From HGM12587 sp964561705 (lineage in GTDB: Bacteria; Bacillota; Clostridia; Lachnospirales; Lachnospiraceae), in NCBI GenBank assembly GCA_964561705.1, contig CAZLQJ010000017.1:1-26670 (forward strand): DNA of 26,670 nt, in the 5' to 3' direction. How positions within the stretch are numbered: the stretch's first letter is position 1; every line of letters begins with the position of its first letter. Shown piece by piece: positions 1-7,576 of this stretch. The position numbers and the translations under genes were made by a program. The notes beneath the pieces were generated by a model. It saw only the letters and a list, made by a program, of their open reading frames with translations. It had not been told where the DNA came from and did no database searches.

Positions 1-41
1 ACTTTGTACTGTTTACCACCTGTTGCAATAATTGCGTACAT
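1..41 (-). CDS. rplU: 50S ribosomal protein L21 (N-terminal fragment)
   Basis: Only the first 13 or so codons are inside the window; they translate to MYAIIATGGKQYKV, the highly conserved start of bacterial L21, a protein of the large ribosomal subunit that binds 23S rRNA. The ATG at 41-39 has an ideal ribosome binding site (AGGAGGTG, a few bases upstream). It follows prp by about 106 bp, and that gap holds a strong promoter and a structured leader. The gene runs off the left edge of the window. Confidence 0.95.
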   Translation of the reverse strand, partial: MYAIIATGGKQYK

Positions 42-116
42 ATGGCACCTCCTATTATATTTACTCGCCAACTTCGGTGGTCGAAACTCGACACTTTTAC
101 CTCATTGCGCGGCATC
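42..116 (-). promoter_or_regulatory. Structured 5' leader of rplU, candidate L21 leader
   Basis: The predicted transcript from about position 116 to the rplU ATG is a 75-nt leader. It has a clear short hairpin (GTCGA-GTT-TCGAC, about 92-80) and other pairing options, including CACC with the GGTG next to the SD. Firmicutes are known to carry an autoregulatory L21 leader RNA at this position, so this is a plausible member. I assign it by position and visible pairing, not by a covariance-model match. Confidence 0.45.
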
Positions 117-122
117 TTTTGT

Positions 123-151
123 ATAATATCAGCTAAATCCTATAAAGTCAA
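123..151 (-). promoter_or_regulatory. Vegetative (sigma-A) promoter of rplU
   Basis: On the minus strand the -35 is TTGACT (151-146), the spacer is exactly 17 bp and the -10 is TATTAT (128-123). Transcription would start near 116. The TGA inside the -35 box is the stop codon of prp, so the promoter begins inside the end of the upstream gene. It would let the L21 operon be expressed independently of the long RNase G transcript. Confidence 0.8.
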
Positions 152-468
152 GCCTTTTTCACAATTTTTATATATTTTTTTCCATACGTATCCTGAATGT
201 TTTCCAGTCCCAAAACCAAAGCATCCATCAAAAGAGCTGCGTTGTCAGAAATCGGCGTTTGGGTAAATTTCCAGCGCACCATTCCATCTGCGGCTTCCGC
301 TTTAAAAGCATCCTTTGTAAACTGTTCAATGGAATTTATGGTATTTACAGTCAATGTCGAAACAGCTGCGCAGATAATGTCATAGCCTTCTTCGGCATAT
401 CCTGCATGTCCTTTGCTGGAAAAACCGGTATATCCATTTTCTGACGTTCTAATTTCTATGGTAATCAT
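148..468 (-). CDS. prp: Ribosomal-processing cysteine protease Prp (YsxB family)
   Basis: A 106-aa protein of the Prp family. In Firmicutes this enzyme removes the N-terminal extension of ribosomal protein L27 before its assembly into the 50S subunit. The two catalytic positions are visible: His21 in the GHAGYA motif and Cys33 in the DIICAAVS motif, with the usual spacing. Length is normal for the family. The ATG at 468 has a GGGGA-type SD, and the gene overlaps the end of RNase G by 20 bp, so translation is likely coupled. The classical order is rplU-prp-rpmA, but here prp lies before rplU with a promoter in between. The L27 gene, its expected substrate, is outside the window. Confidence 0.92.
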   Translation of the reverse strand: MITIEIRTSENGYTGFSSKGHAGYAEEGYDIICAAVSTLTVNTINSIEQFTKDAFKAEAADGMVRWKFTQTPISDNAALLMDALVLGLENIQDTYGKKYIKIVKKA

Positions 469-1687
469 AGTTCCCCAACTGCTCCCTTAAGCTTTTTTTG
501 ATCTTTTTACGGGTAACCTCTGCCAAATTCAGCCTGGTCATATCAACCAGAACTGCTTTTACAGGATCCTTCTTCAGTTTTTTGTTAAGAAGGGAAAGGA
601 CTTCCAGCTTATTTTCCTCTTCTTTCATATCGATAAAATCAATGATCACAATCCCTGAAATATTTCGAAGACGAAGCTGTTTTGCCGTTTCTGCCGCGGC
701 TTCCTGATTAATCTTAAAAAAGGTTTCTTCCGCATTCTTTTTGCCGTCATATTTGCCTGTATTGACATCAATCACAGTCAGGGCTTCGGTAGGTTCGATT
801 ACAAGATAACCGCCGGATTTGAGCCATACACGGCTTCTGGTGGCATCATCCAGTATGGTTTCTAACCCATATAATTTCCAAAGAGAATAATTTTCATCCT
901 CATATCTCCGAAGTTTTGGAAGATCTTCCGGCTGATGTTCTTCCAAAAAAGCATGGGCCTGTTCATAGATCACCGGGTCATCTGTTATGATCTCGTCCAA
1001 TTCTTCCTGGCGGATATTTCGAAGCTGTTTGATATAAGGTGCTTCATCCTGCATCAGCAGGGAGAAAACAGTTTTATGAACGCCATAGATTACAACCTTT
1101 TCATAGACACCTTTTAAGTGTTCAAATTCCTTGTCCAATTCTTCTTCGGATGCATTCTTTGCATTGGTCCGCAGGATTATTCCGAAGGAAGCTTCTTTTT
1201 TCTGTGCATAAGCAAGAAGTCTGCTTCTATCGTCACTTTCCAGTTTGTTTGAAATACCGATCTCATCCTTGCGTCTGGTCGTAAATACAAAATAGCGTCC
1301 TGTAAAGTTTAGATTCGTAGAAAGAACCGGTGCCTTTGTTTTTACACCATCTTTTAACACCTGAACAAGAAGCTCATCTCCAATCTGGAGTTTTTTATTT
1401 TCTTTCGGATTCACATAAATCGCATCTTCCGCATCTGATAACGGCAGAAAACAAAGAACTCCTTTTTTGATTTCCACAAAAGCTGCATCAATATTTTTTA
1501 CAATATTTTTCACCTTACCAACATAGATATTCCCGATCAGCGAACGTTCTTCTTCAATATCACAGGAAATTTCCATGCATTCTTTGTTATTCATCAGAAC
1601 AGACAATGTTTTTGTCTGTTCGTCAGCTGCATATCTGCTGACATATGGCACTTTTGTAATGATTAATTTATGGCTCAATTTCCTCAC
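449..1687 (-). CDS. rng: Ribonuclease E/G family endoribonuclease (short form)
   Basis: A 412-aa RNase G/E-type endonuclease of rRNA processing and mRNA decay. An S1-type RNA-binding region covers about residues 45-125. The two metal-binding catalytic aspartates are D307 (LTVIDVNTG) and D350 (GIVIIDFIDM), 43 residues apart as in E. coli RNase E. The protein ends soon after the TRKK-x-KKSL segment and lacks the CPxC zinc-link and everything beyond it, so it is shorter than E. coli RNase G (489 aa). The start is uncertain: GTG at 1687 has AGAGG upstream, while TTG at 1678 (protein MSHKLIITK) has AGGTGA at ideal spacing. It overlaps the upstream radical-SAM-linked gene and the downstream prp by about 20 bp each, which suggests one operon. 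Confidence 0.92.
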   Translation of the reverse strand: MRKLSHKLIITKVPYVSRYAADEQTKTLSVLMNNKECMEISCDIEEERSLIGNIYVGKVKNIVKNIDAAFVEIKKGVLCFLPLSDAEDAIYVNPKENKKLQIGDELLVQVLKDGVKTKAPVLSTNLNFTGRYFVFTTRRKDEIGISNKLESDDRSRLLAYAQKKEASFGIILRTNAKNASEEELDKEFEHLKGVYEKVVIYGVHKTVFSLLMQDEAPYIKQLRNIRQEELDEIITDDPVIYEQAHAFLEEHQPEDLPKLRRYEDENYSLWKLYGLETILDDATRSRVWLKSGGYLVIEPTEALTVIDVNTGKYDGKKNAEETFFKINQEAAAETAKQLRLRNISGIVIIDFIDMKEEENKLEVLSLLNKKLKKDPVKAVLVDMTRLNLAEVTRKKIKKSLREQLGNYDYHRN

Positions 1688-2372
1688 CTAATTCCTCTAA
1701 TGGTACTAATTTTCTGGTTGTTTCATCTCCAAGATCCGCATAAACTTCTAATCTGCAGATTTCCAAGGCAAACGGTGCAAGTTCTAATCCTGCCTCTTTG
1801 GCAAAGGCCTCCATCACAAGTTCCGGTTTTAGATTATTCACACTTCCGCAGGCCACCTGCATAAAGATGCCTCCGTCACGGAGCTCGCACTGATAAAGCA
1901 TCGGCTTTAAATCCACTTCTGCTTCAGAACGTTTTGTTTTCTTAACGATCAGCATCTGTTCTTTCTGTAAAAATTTTAAGAATGTTTCTTCCCAGTTTTT
2001 AGGTGTATAACCCTCTCTGAATTTTACAAAATAATCTGCTGCAGCTACACTTGCCATAGCATTTTTTACATTTTCCGGAAGTTGTTTGAAAGATACAACT
2101 TTCATTCCTTCCACCATAACACGGTTCAATGCATCAACTGCTGCTTTGGAACTTTCGCAGGAATGTACCTGAAGATCAACATACTCTCCTTCCGAAGTCA
2201 ATCCGACACCCAGCGGTGCTGCAAATGACATGATCATATGCGGGCTAAATCCTTCAGAATAAGCAATATCAATTTCTGCTCTGCGGATTGCTTTTTGGAA
2301 ATATCTCATAATATCCAGATGTCCGATAAACTTCATGCAGCCATGTTTTTCAAATTTCATTCTAATGTTCAT
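1668..2372 (-). CDS. Radical-SAM-linked protein, TIGR03936/DUF2344 family
   Basis: A 234-aa protein with the hallmarks of the TIGR03936 family: an N-terminal 'KHGCMKFIGHLDIMRYFQKAIRRAEIDIAYSEGFSPH' type region (residues about 8-45) followed by 'SFAAPLGVGLTSEGEYVDL'. Function is unknown. The family is nearly always next to, or fused with, the TIGR03960 radical SAM protein, which is the upstream neighbour here with an 11-bp overlap. I chose the ATG at 2372, not the GTG at 2381, because an AGGAGG SD sits 7 bases before it. Association with RNase G and L21 suggests a role in RNA or ribosome modification; that is inference from context only. Confidence 0.88.
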   Translation of the reverse strand: MNIRMKFEKHGCMKFIGHLDIMRYFQKAIRRAEIDIAYSEGFSPHMIMSFAAPLGVGLTSEGEYVDLQVHSCESSKAAVDALNRVMVEGMKVVSFKQLPENVKNAMASVAAADYFVKFREGYTPKNWEETFLKFLQKEQMLIVKKTKRSEAEVDLKPMLYQCELRDGGIFMQVACGSVNNLKPELVMEAFAKEAGLELAPFALEICRLEVYADLGDETTRKLVPLEELGEEIEP

Positions 2373-4221
2373 AGCAGACACCTCCTTCGTATTTCATTGC
2401 TCCACATCCGGAACACTGCATCCGGCAGTTCGGTGTGACGGTTTCTTCTGTTGCACGCTTCCATTCTCTTTCCAGGAATTTTTTGGTAACCCCGATATCA
2501 ATGAAATCCCAAGGGAATACTTCGTCCAGTTCTCTGGTTCTTGTTGTATAAAAATCAAGGTCGATTCCTGTTTCTTCAAATGCTTCCAGCCAGCGGTCAT
2601 AATGGAACTGTTCGCCCCATGCATCATAGATACAGCCTTTTTTATAGGCTGCCAAAATAGCTTTTGCAACTTTTCTGTCACCTCTGGCAAGAAGTCCCTC
2701 TAAAATAGTAACATCTGCCTGATGCCAGTTATATTTTAAACTTTTTCTGTTAAGCTGCTCCTTTACTTCCGTATTTACCACACGGGCTTTTCCAAGAAAT
2801 TCATCCATGGTATTCATCGGTGCCCACTGGAACGGTGTGAAAGGTTTTGGAACAAAGAAGGAGGTACTGATAGTAATTTGACATTTTCCATTTCTTTGAT
2901 CCTTTGGAATTTCGTAATATCTCTTTGCAATCTTTTCGGCCAGATGTGCAATGCCTTTCATATCCTCTTCTGTTTCGGTAGGAAGTCCCAACATAAAATA
3001 AAGCTTTACTTTATTCCATCCGCCTTCAAAAGCAAGTCCTGCCCCACGAAGGATATCTTCCTCTGTGAGTCCCTTATTGATTACATTTCTCATTCGCTGA
3101 GAACCGGCTTCTGGTGCAAAAGTAAGAGAACTTTTGCGGATATCCTGTACTTTACTCATGACATCCAGTGAAAAAGCATCAATACGTAAAGATGGTAGGG
3201 AAATATTAATTCCTTTTCCTTTAAATTCATCAATCAAAAAAGTAACCAATTCTTCCAGGGATTCATAATCACTGGAACTTAAAGAACTTAAAGAAATTTC
3301 TTCGTGTCCTGTATTTTTCAGCATCTGATAGGCATAATCTTTTAAAACCTGTACATCTTTTTGTCTGGTTGGACGGTAAAGCATGCCAGCCTGGCAAAAA
3401 CGACAGCCACGAATACAGCCACGCATGATTTCAAGTACTACACGGTCCTGTGTTGCTTTGATAAACGGCACCACCGGTTTTTCCGGATATGGTGCATTTG
3501 TCATTTCCATTACAATCTGTTTTTCTACCTTTGCAGGAACATCCTCGTATTTCGGTTTCATTTCTAAAATGGTTCCATCTTCTTTGTAAGTTACCTCATA
3601 AAGAGAAGGAACATAAATTCCAGGAATATGACTTGCCTGACGCAAAAATTCTGCTCTGGAAGCCCCGCTTGATTTCCACTCTTTATACAGATCCATTAAC
3701 TGAAAATAAACGGTTTCTCCTTCGCCCATATAAAACAGGTCAAAGAATTCCGCCAAAGGTTCCGGATTATAGCTACATGGACCTCCGCCAATCACAAATG
3801 GATGCTCCTTGGTTCTTTCCGATGCCTCTAATGGAATCTGGGAAAGTTCCAACACCTGTAAAATGTTTGTATAACACATTTCATATTGGATCGTAATCCC
3901 CAAAAAATCAAAATCCTTTACAGGCTCCTGGCTTTCCAATGCAAACAATGGAATATTTTTCTCCCTCATGATCTTATCAAGATCCGTCCATGGAGAATAG
4001 ACTCTTTCACACCAGATATCTTCTCTTTTATTAAACATATCATAAAGGATCTGGATGCCAAGGTGTGACATTCCGATTTCATATACATCAGGAAAACACA
4101 TTGCAAAACGCACTGCAATCTCTGATTTATCTTTCATAACGCTGTTTACTTCATTTCCGATGTAGCGTGCCGGCTTTTCTACGGTCAGAAGTATTTCATC
4201 CGATAATGCAAGTTTTCTCAT
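2362..4221 (-). CDS. TIGR03960 family B12-binding-like/radical SAM protein
   Basis: A 619-aa radical SAM protein. The N-terminal third (about residues 30-200) resembles the cobalamin-binding-like domain seen in many radical SAM proteins. The 4Fe-4S cluster motif is CIRGCRFC (C269, C273, C276). The C-terminus carries a Cys-rich tail (CRMQCSGCGAMKYEGGVC) that could hold an extra metal site. The reaction is unknown. The family pairs with TIGR03936, as here. The ATG at 4221 has an AGAGGG SD and lies only 3 bp after the stop of the upstream membrane protein gene. Confidence 0.92.
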   Translation of the reverse strand: MRKLALSDEILLTVEKPARYIGNEVNSVMKDKSEIAVRFAMCFPDVYEIGMSHLGIQILYDMFNKREDIWCERVYSPWTDLDKIMREKNIPLFALESQEPVKDFDFLGITIQYEMCYTNILQVLELSQIPLEASERTKEHPFVIGGGPCSYNPEPLAEFFDLFYMGEGETVYFQLMDLYKEWKSSGASRAEFLRQASHIPGIYVPSLYEVTYKEDGTILEMKPKYEDVPAKVEKQIVMEMTNAPYPEKPVVPFIKATQDRVVLEIMRGCIRGCRFCQAGMLYRPTRQKDVQVLKDYAYQMLKNTGHEEISLSSLSSSDYESLEELVTFLIDEFKGKGINISLPSLRIDAFSLDVMSKVQDIRKSSLTFAPEAGSQRMRNVINKGLTEEDILRGAGLAFEGGWNKVKLYFMLGLPTETEEDMKGIAHLAEKIAKRYYEIPKDQRNGKCQITISTSFFVPKPFTPFQWAPMNTMDEFLGKARVVNTEVKEQLNRKSLKYNWHQADVTILEGLLARGDRKVAKAILAAYKKGCIYDAWGEQFHYDRWLEAFEETGIDLDFYTTRTRELDEVFPWDFIDIGVTKKFLEREWKRATEETVTPNCRMQCSGCGAMKYEGGVCYEH

Positions 4222-4224
4222 AAT

Positions 4225-5034
4225 TTATCCCTCTCTATTGCCAAAATTCTCTGGCGGTAATTCTTCAATTCCGCTGTCTTTGTATTCTTTGATTGCAAAA
4301 AACATATAACCTGTGCTGATGATCAGGCTGAACATTGAAAAGTTTGGAATACTGATTTCCAATACCCCCTGCAGGATTTCCAAAAGATAAGATAAGGTTC
4401 CCGCATAAATGGCCATCTTCCACATTTTTTTGCTGCTGATACGCGTTTTCATAAAAATTGCGATTACGCCGGCTCCCCAGGAAACCACAAATGCTGTCAG
4501 GAAATAATAACCATAATCCAACAGCAATAGGAACAGGAACACCCAAATTATCATAAGGTATACTTCCGGTGTCAAAGAGATTAGATCATCCTTGGTAATG
4601 GAAAAATCTCCCAATTCATCAAATCTGGCAGTCATTTCCGGCATTCCAAGAGATTTTATATAAATCTGTTCCGGATCGATCACTAAAACATAGTCATAAC
4701 TTCCGTATTGTCCGTCCAGATCTGTAATATCCTCTTTCACAGACTTCGAATCAGCCTTAACTAAAATATTGTATTCATCAATTTCAACCGCTTCTTCAAT
4801 CCAGAAACCATCTTTTCCATTTACATAAAATTCCGGTATATTTTCTTCTATCAGTGCTTGAAATCCGCCGGATGCCATAAATCTCGCAGCTGGAACTGCA
4901 AAATTGCATATCCCCGCGATCAAAACCAGAACAAGGACATACAAAAACAGTTTTCTCTTCTTATAATTCATAAATTCCCGGTAATGTTCCGGGCTGGTAA
5001 GTGCATACCAGATATCTTGTAAAGTTCTTTTCAA
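4225..5034 (-). CDS. DUF1189-like integral membrane protein
   Basis: A 269-aa membrane protein. One TM helix lies near residues 26-48, followed by an extracytoplasmic region of about 120 residues, then a cluster of three to four TM helices (about residues 155-245). This layout, and the start 'KRTLQDIWYALTSPEHYREFMNYKKRK', look like the DUF1189 family, whose function is not known. The start is TTG at 5034, chosen because GGAGG sits 8 bases upstream; the longer reading frame from 5049 would place its start inside that SD region. It has its own promoter just upstream. Confidence 0.7.
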   Translation of the reverse strand: MKRTLQDIWYALTSPEHYREFMNYKKRKLFLYVLVLVLIAGICNFAVPAARFMASGGFQALIEENIPEFYVNGKDGFWIEEAVEIDEYNILVKADSKSVKEDITDLDGQYGSYDYVLVIDPEQIYIKSLGMPEMTARFDELGDFSITKDDLISLTPEVYLMIIWVFLFLLLLDYGYYFLTAFVVSWGAGVIAIFMKTRISSKKMWKMAIYAGTLSYLLEILQGVLEISIPNFSMFSLIISTGYMFFAIKEYKDSGIEELPPENFGNREG

Positions 5035-5050
5035 TTTCTTATCCTCCAAA

Positions 5051-5083
5051 CATACAGATTTATTATATCAGAATCACTGTATG
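5051..5083. repeat. Inverted repeat flanking the -10 box, possible operator
   Basis: CATACAG (5051-5057) and CTGTATG (5077-5083) are perfect 7-bp inverted arms around the -10 element of the DUF1189 gene promoter. The placement is what a repressor operator would look like. The arms could also form a hairpin in RNA read through from upstream. Confidence 0.4.
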
Positions 5084-5090
5084 TAGGCAA
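5062..5090 (-). promoter_or_regulatory. Sigma-A promoter upstream of the DUF1189/radical SAM/RNase G operon
   Basis: On the minus strand the -35 is TTGCCT (5090-5085), the spacer 17 bp and the -10 a perfect TATAAT (5067-5062). It would drive the membrane protein gene and the overlapping chain down to prp. Confidence 0.7.
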
Positions 5091-5099
5091 ATGAAGTTT

Positions 5100-5351
5100 T
5101 TATAAAGTAAGATCTTTCAGAAACGAAAAATCCTCCGTCACTTCTGTAATGATCCGTTCACTGTTGACCCCTTTGATCTGACAGCCCGTATAATCCATCG
5201 ATAAAAAGACAATAAACAACACAACCGCAATGAAAAATCTGATCCCCCCAAAAATTTTCTCATGATTTTTCTCCTTTTCTGCAGGCTTTTTATAAACATT
5301 ACTTCTTCTTTTTTCTCCTTGAAAATAGGCCATTCTTTCTTCAGCAGTCAT
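5100..5351 (-). CDS. Small single-pass membrane protein, function unknown
   Basis: An 83-aa protein with a charged cytoplasmic N-terminus (about 35 residues), one TM helix (about residues 36-55, GGIRFFIAVVLFIVFLSMDY) and a short outer tail. I do not recognise a named family. The ATG at 5351 is preceded by AGGGGGA, but that SD is contained in the 3' arm of a strong hairpin, so translation may be repressed or conditional. It lies between recU and the DUF1189 gene. Confidence 0.7.
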   Translation of the reverse strand: MTAEERMAYFQGEKRRSNVYKKPAEKEKNHEKIFGGIRFFIAVVLFIVFLSMDYTGCQIKGVNSERIITEVTEDFSFLKDLTL

Positions 5352-5400
5352 GAAAAATCCCCCTGATCGTATATTTATTATAATCTATACATTCAGAGGG
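5352..5400 (-). terminator. Terminator-like hairpin after recU that buries the next gene's SD
   Basis: On the minus strand CCCTCTGA (5400-5393) pairs with TCAGGGGG (5366-5359) with one G-U pair. An inner stem GTATA/TATAC continues it across a 2x2 internal loop. A U-rich run (ATTTTTC) follows and ends directly at the ATG of the 83-aa gene. It looks like an intrinsic terminator of the recU operon, while its 3' arm is also that gene's SD. Confidence 0.65.
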
Positions 5401-5414
5401 TGATTTTAGAACAG

Positions 5415-5954
5415 CTAAGATTGACTGCGTTTTTCCAATTCCCGGTTAATCCCTTCCAGATAAGGTACAAAATATCCTCTGGAGGGCTGCAGAATGTAAT
5501 CCATATCAAGTTCTTCAAATCGAAAACTTTTTCTTCCGCCAGCCAGGGCTCTGTCCCAAAATTGTTTCATTTGAGCAAAATTTAAGTAATACAAAACATC
5601 TCTCGCCGTATAATGAATAATTAAAAACGATAATCCTTCCTGTTTTTCAAAATCTTCCATAAATCGAACCTGATGTTCATGTATATTCGCCAATGGAAAC
5701 GTATCTGTATGACATTCCTTCGCATCAAAACAGACCGGGATTCCCTGTACCGCACCAATATAATCCACGGTACTTTTTTGGTCAAAATATGCAAGTGTAA
5801 TATGACGGTGCTCTTTATCTATTTTAATAGGCGTAATCGGTGTTGGCACCTTCTGGATCAATGCCAATCCTTTTTCCCGATAAGCATCGTTGGTACGATT
5901 GATCAATTCCTCCAATCCGCATCCTCGAAGCCCGCGTGAATTCCATGTTGCCAT
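5415..5954 (-). CDS. recU: RecU-type Holliday junction resolvase
   Basis: A 179-aa protein matching RecU, the Firmicutes resolvase that cuts Holliday junctions in recombination and chromosome segregation. Visible features are the N-terminal 'NSRGLRGCGLEELINRTNDAY' segment with the metal-binding Glu (E15) and the nuclease core 'STVDYIG...VCFDAKE' with D64, D77 and K79. It is slightly shorter than the B. subtilis protein (about 206 aa), mainly at the N-terminus. The ATG at 5954 has an AGAGGT SD and follows the RluA-type gene by 3 bp. In Bacillus recU usually pairs with a penicillin-binding protein gene; that partner is absent here. Confidence 0.9.
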   Translation of the reverse strand: MATWNSRGLRGCGLEELINRTNDAYREKGLALIQKVPTPITPIKIDKEHRHITLAYFDQKSTVDYIGAVQGIPVCFDAKECHTDTFPLANIHEHQVRFMEDFEKQEGLSFLIIHYTARDVLYYLNFAQMKQFWDRALAGGRKSFRFEELDMDYILQPSRGYFVPYLEGINRELEKRSQS

Positions 5955-5957
5955 TGT

Positions 5958-6917
5958 TTACCTCTCACCTAGAATCTTATGAAATATTTTTGGGGTTTCT
6001 GAGCGAAAAATCATTCCATTATATTTTGCAAAGTCTCCGTCAAATCCTTCTAATTCCAATCTGCATGCATGTAAAAGCTGGTATTTGACATGATATTTTT
6101 CCGAAAACTTACGATCGCCATATTTAGGATCTCCTAAAAGCGGATGACCAATAGAGCTTAAATGAGCCCTAATCTGATGCGTCCGTCCTGTGATCAGATG
6201 AACTTCCAAAAGTGTCAGATCACCTTGGGATTTTTGCGGCTGATATGCGGTATGGATTTCTGAGGCTCCGTCTTTATATTCCTTAGAAATCTGTACCTGG
6301 TTATTCTTTTCATTTTTCCAAAGATAGCCATGGATGGTTTCAGGACCTGCTACCGTTCCCTTGACAATACAATGGTAGAATTTGCGGATTGTCCGTTTTT
6401 GCAGTGCTTCTCCAAATTCTCTTGCCGCCTGATAGGTCTTTGCTACAATCAAAATGCCGGATGTATTGCGGTCCAGACGATTGCAGATAGATGGTTTAAA
6501 AACTTTTAAAGATTCCTCTGTAATCGCCCCTGTCTTTTGAAGATAGCCCAAGGCATATTCATTCATAGAAATATCCCTAGATTCTGCTTTTTGGGATAAT
6601 TCTCCGGCCGGTTTGTTGAGGATCAAAAGATTTTCATCCTCATAAATAATATCCAAATCCTTTTGCGGAAAACGCATTTCCTCTTTTTTAGAAGATTTTC
6701 CTGTAAATTTATTTAAAGTATCATCTGCCAAAAAAAGCTTAATTTCATCCCCTGCTGCCAATTTTTCTGTACCATCTGCTTTTTTTCCATTCAATACAAT
6801 ATTTTTTTTACGAAGCATTTTATAGATAAAACTTCCCGGTGCTTCTTTTAGATACTTTTTCAGGTACTTATCCAAGCGTTGATTTTCATCATTTTTATGA
6901 ACCGTTAATTGTCGCAT
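5958..6917 (-). CDS. RluA-family 23S rRNA/tRNA pseudouridine synthase
   Basis: A 319-aa RluC/RluD-like enzyme that isomerises specific uridines in RNA. An S4 RNA-binding domain occupies about residues 1-62. The catalytic domain holds the signature 'CNRLDRNTSG' with nucleophile Asp149, and 'TGRTHQIRAHLSSIGHPLLGDPKYG' further on. The substrate site (23S rRNA positions as for RluC or RluD) cannot be fixed from sequence alone. The ATG at 6917 has AGGAG at good spacing. It sits in an operon with the 198-aa membrane protein upstream and recU downstream. Confidence 0.93.
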   Translation of the reverse strand: MRQLTVHKNDENQRLDKYLKKYLKEAPGSFIYKMLRKKNIVLNGKKADGTEKLAAGDEIKLFLADDTLNKFTGKSSKKEEMRFPQKDLDIIYEDENLLILNKPAGELSQKAESRDISMNEYALGYLQKTGAITEESLKVFKPSICNRLDRNTSGILIVAKTYQAAREFGEALQKRTIRKFYHCIVKGTVAGPETIHGYLWKNEKNNQVQISKEYKDGASEIHTAYQPQKSQGDLTLLEVHLITGRTHQIRAHLSSIGHPLLGDPKYGDRKFSEKYHVKYQLLHACRLELEGFDGDFAKYNGMIFRSETPKIFHKILGER

Positions 6918-6928
6918 AGACTCTCCTT

Positions 6929-7525
6929 TTAGACTGACAGCGCAAGCAGTGTATGCTTGATCAGTTCATCTCTGTTCAGATCAGGATAGGTTGGATTTTG
7001 CTTGTATGGGATTTCCTGTTTTTCCCTTCTTGCAAGATCGCAAACCCTGTCTGTGAATTTTTTATAATCTGTATAAACCTTGACATTTTCCTTATAGTCA
7101 TTTGCATCAAGCATTTTTACCAAATGTTTCTGCAGCACCCGGGTTTCACATTTTGGATCCATAGTGTAGCAGATGACGTCTTTCCCCTCGATCACAGCTG
7201 CTTCCACTGGATAACTTTTCTCGGAAGTTGTAAATAAAAGCTCGTAAATCTGCTGCAGATCCCCTGCTTTATTTGAAATTTCTTCGTAAATTTTCCGATC
7301 CAGCGGTTTTCTTTTAAAACTCATGATTACACCTACCATTTCCTTCGAAACCGGAAGGGCACCTAAAAGTGCAACAATTGACAGCAGATTGTTTGTTTTT
7401 TTCGTTGCGATCAATCCAAGCAAAAATACTGCCAGTGAAAGGGCAATGTAAACGGACATCTTTAAAAACTGCCATTTTCTATGAGATAATGTATAGCCAT
7501 ATTTCCCTTTTGCAATTTTTTTCAT
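6929..7525 (-). CDS. Conserved hypothetical two-TM protein
   Basis: A 198-aa protein not assigned to a named family. Two TM helices lie near the N-terminus (about residues 24-42 and 46-64). A cytoplasmic domain of about 130 residues follows, with mixed alpha/beta character and a nuclease- or hydrolase-like lack of obvious motifs. The ATG at 7525 has AGGAG 8 bases upstream. It lies 11 bp before the pseudouridine synthase gene, so the two are probably co-transcribed. Confidence 0.7.
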   Translation of the reverse strand: MKKIAKGKYGYTLSHRKWQFLKMSVYIALSLAVFLLGLIATKKTNNLLSIVALLGALPVSKEMVGVIMSFKRKPLDRKIYEEISNKAGDLQQIYELLFTTSEKSYPVEAAVIEGKDVICYTMDPKCETRVLQKHLVKMLDANDYKENVKVYTDYKKFTDRVCDLARREKQEIPYKQNPTYPDLNRDELIKHTLLALSV

Positions 7526-7576
7526 TGGTATACTCTCCTTTTTGTCTAAACTGCGTATTTCATTTCACGGATCTAA

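Noticed and set aside
4265..4546. 93-codon frame inside the DUF1189 gene
   Set aside because: Alternative frame of a membrane protein gene whose own frame is intact; no independent start signal.
5378..5385. TATAAT on the minus strand upstream of the 83-aa gene
   Set aside because: No acceptable -35 at 16-18 bp, and it lies in the loop of the hairpin; probably an A/T-rich loop only.
7526..7576. Terminator or promoter between ygiQ and the 198-aa protein gene
   Set aside because: No stable hairpin and no -35/-10 pair; it looks like a simple operon gap with an SD.
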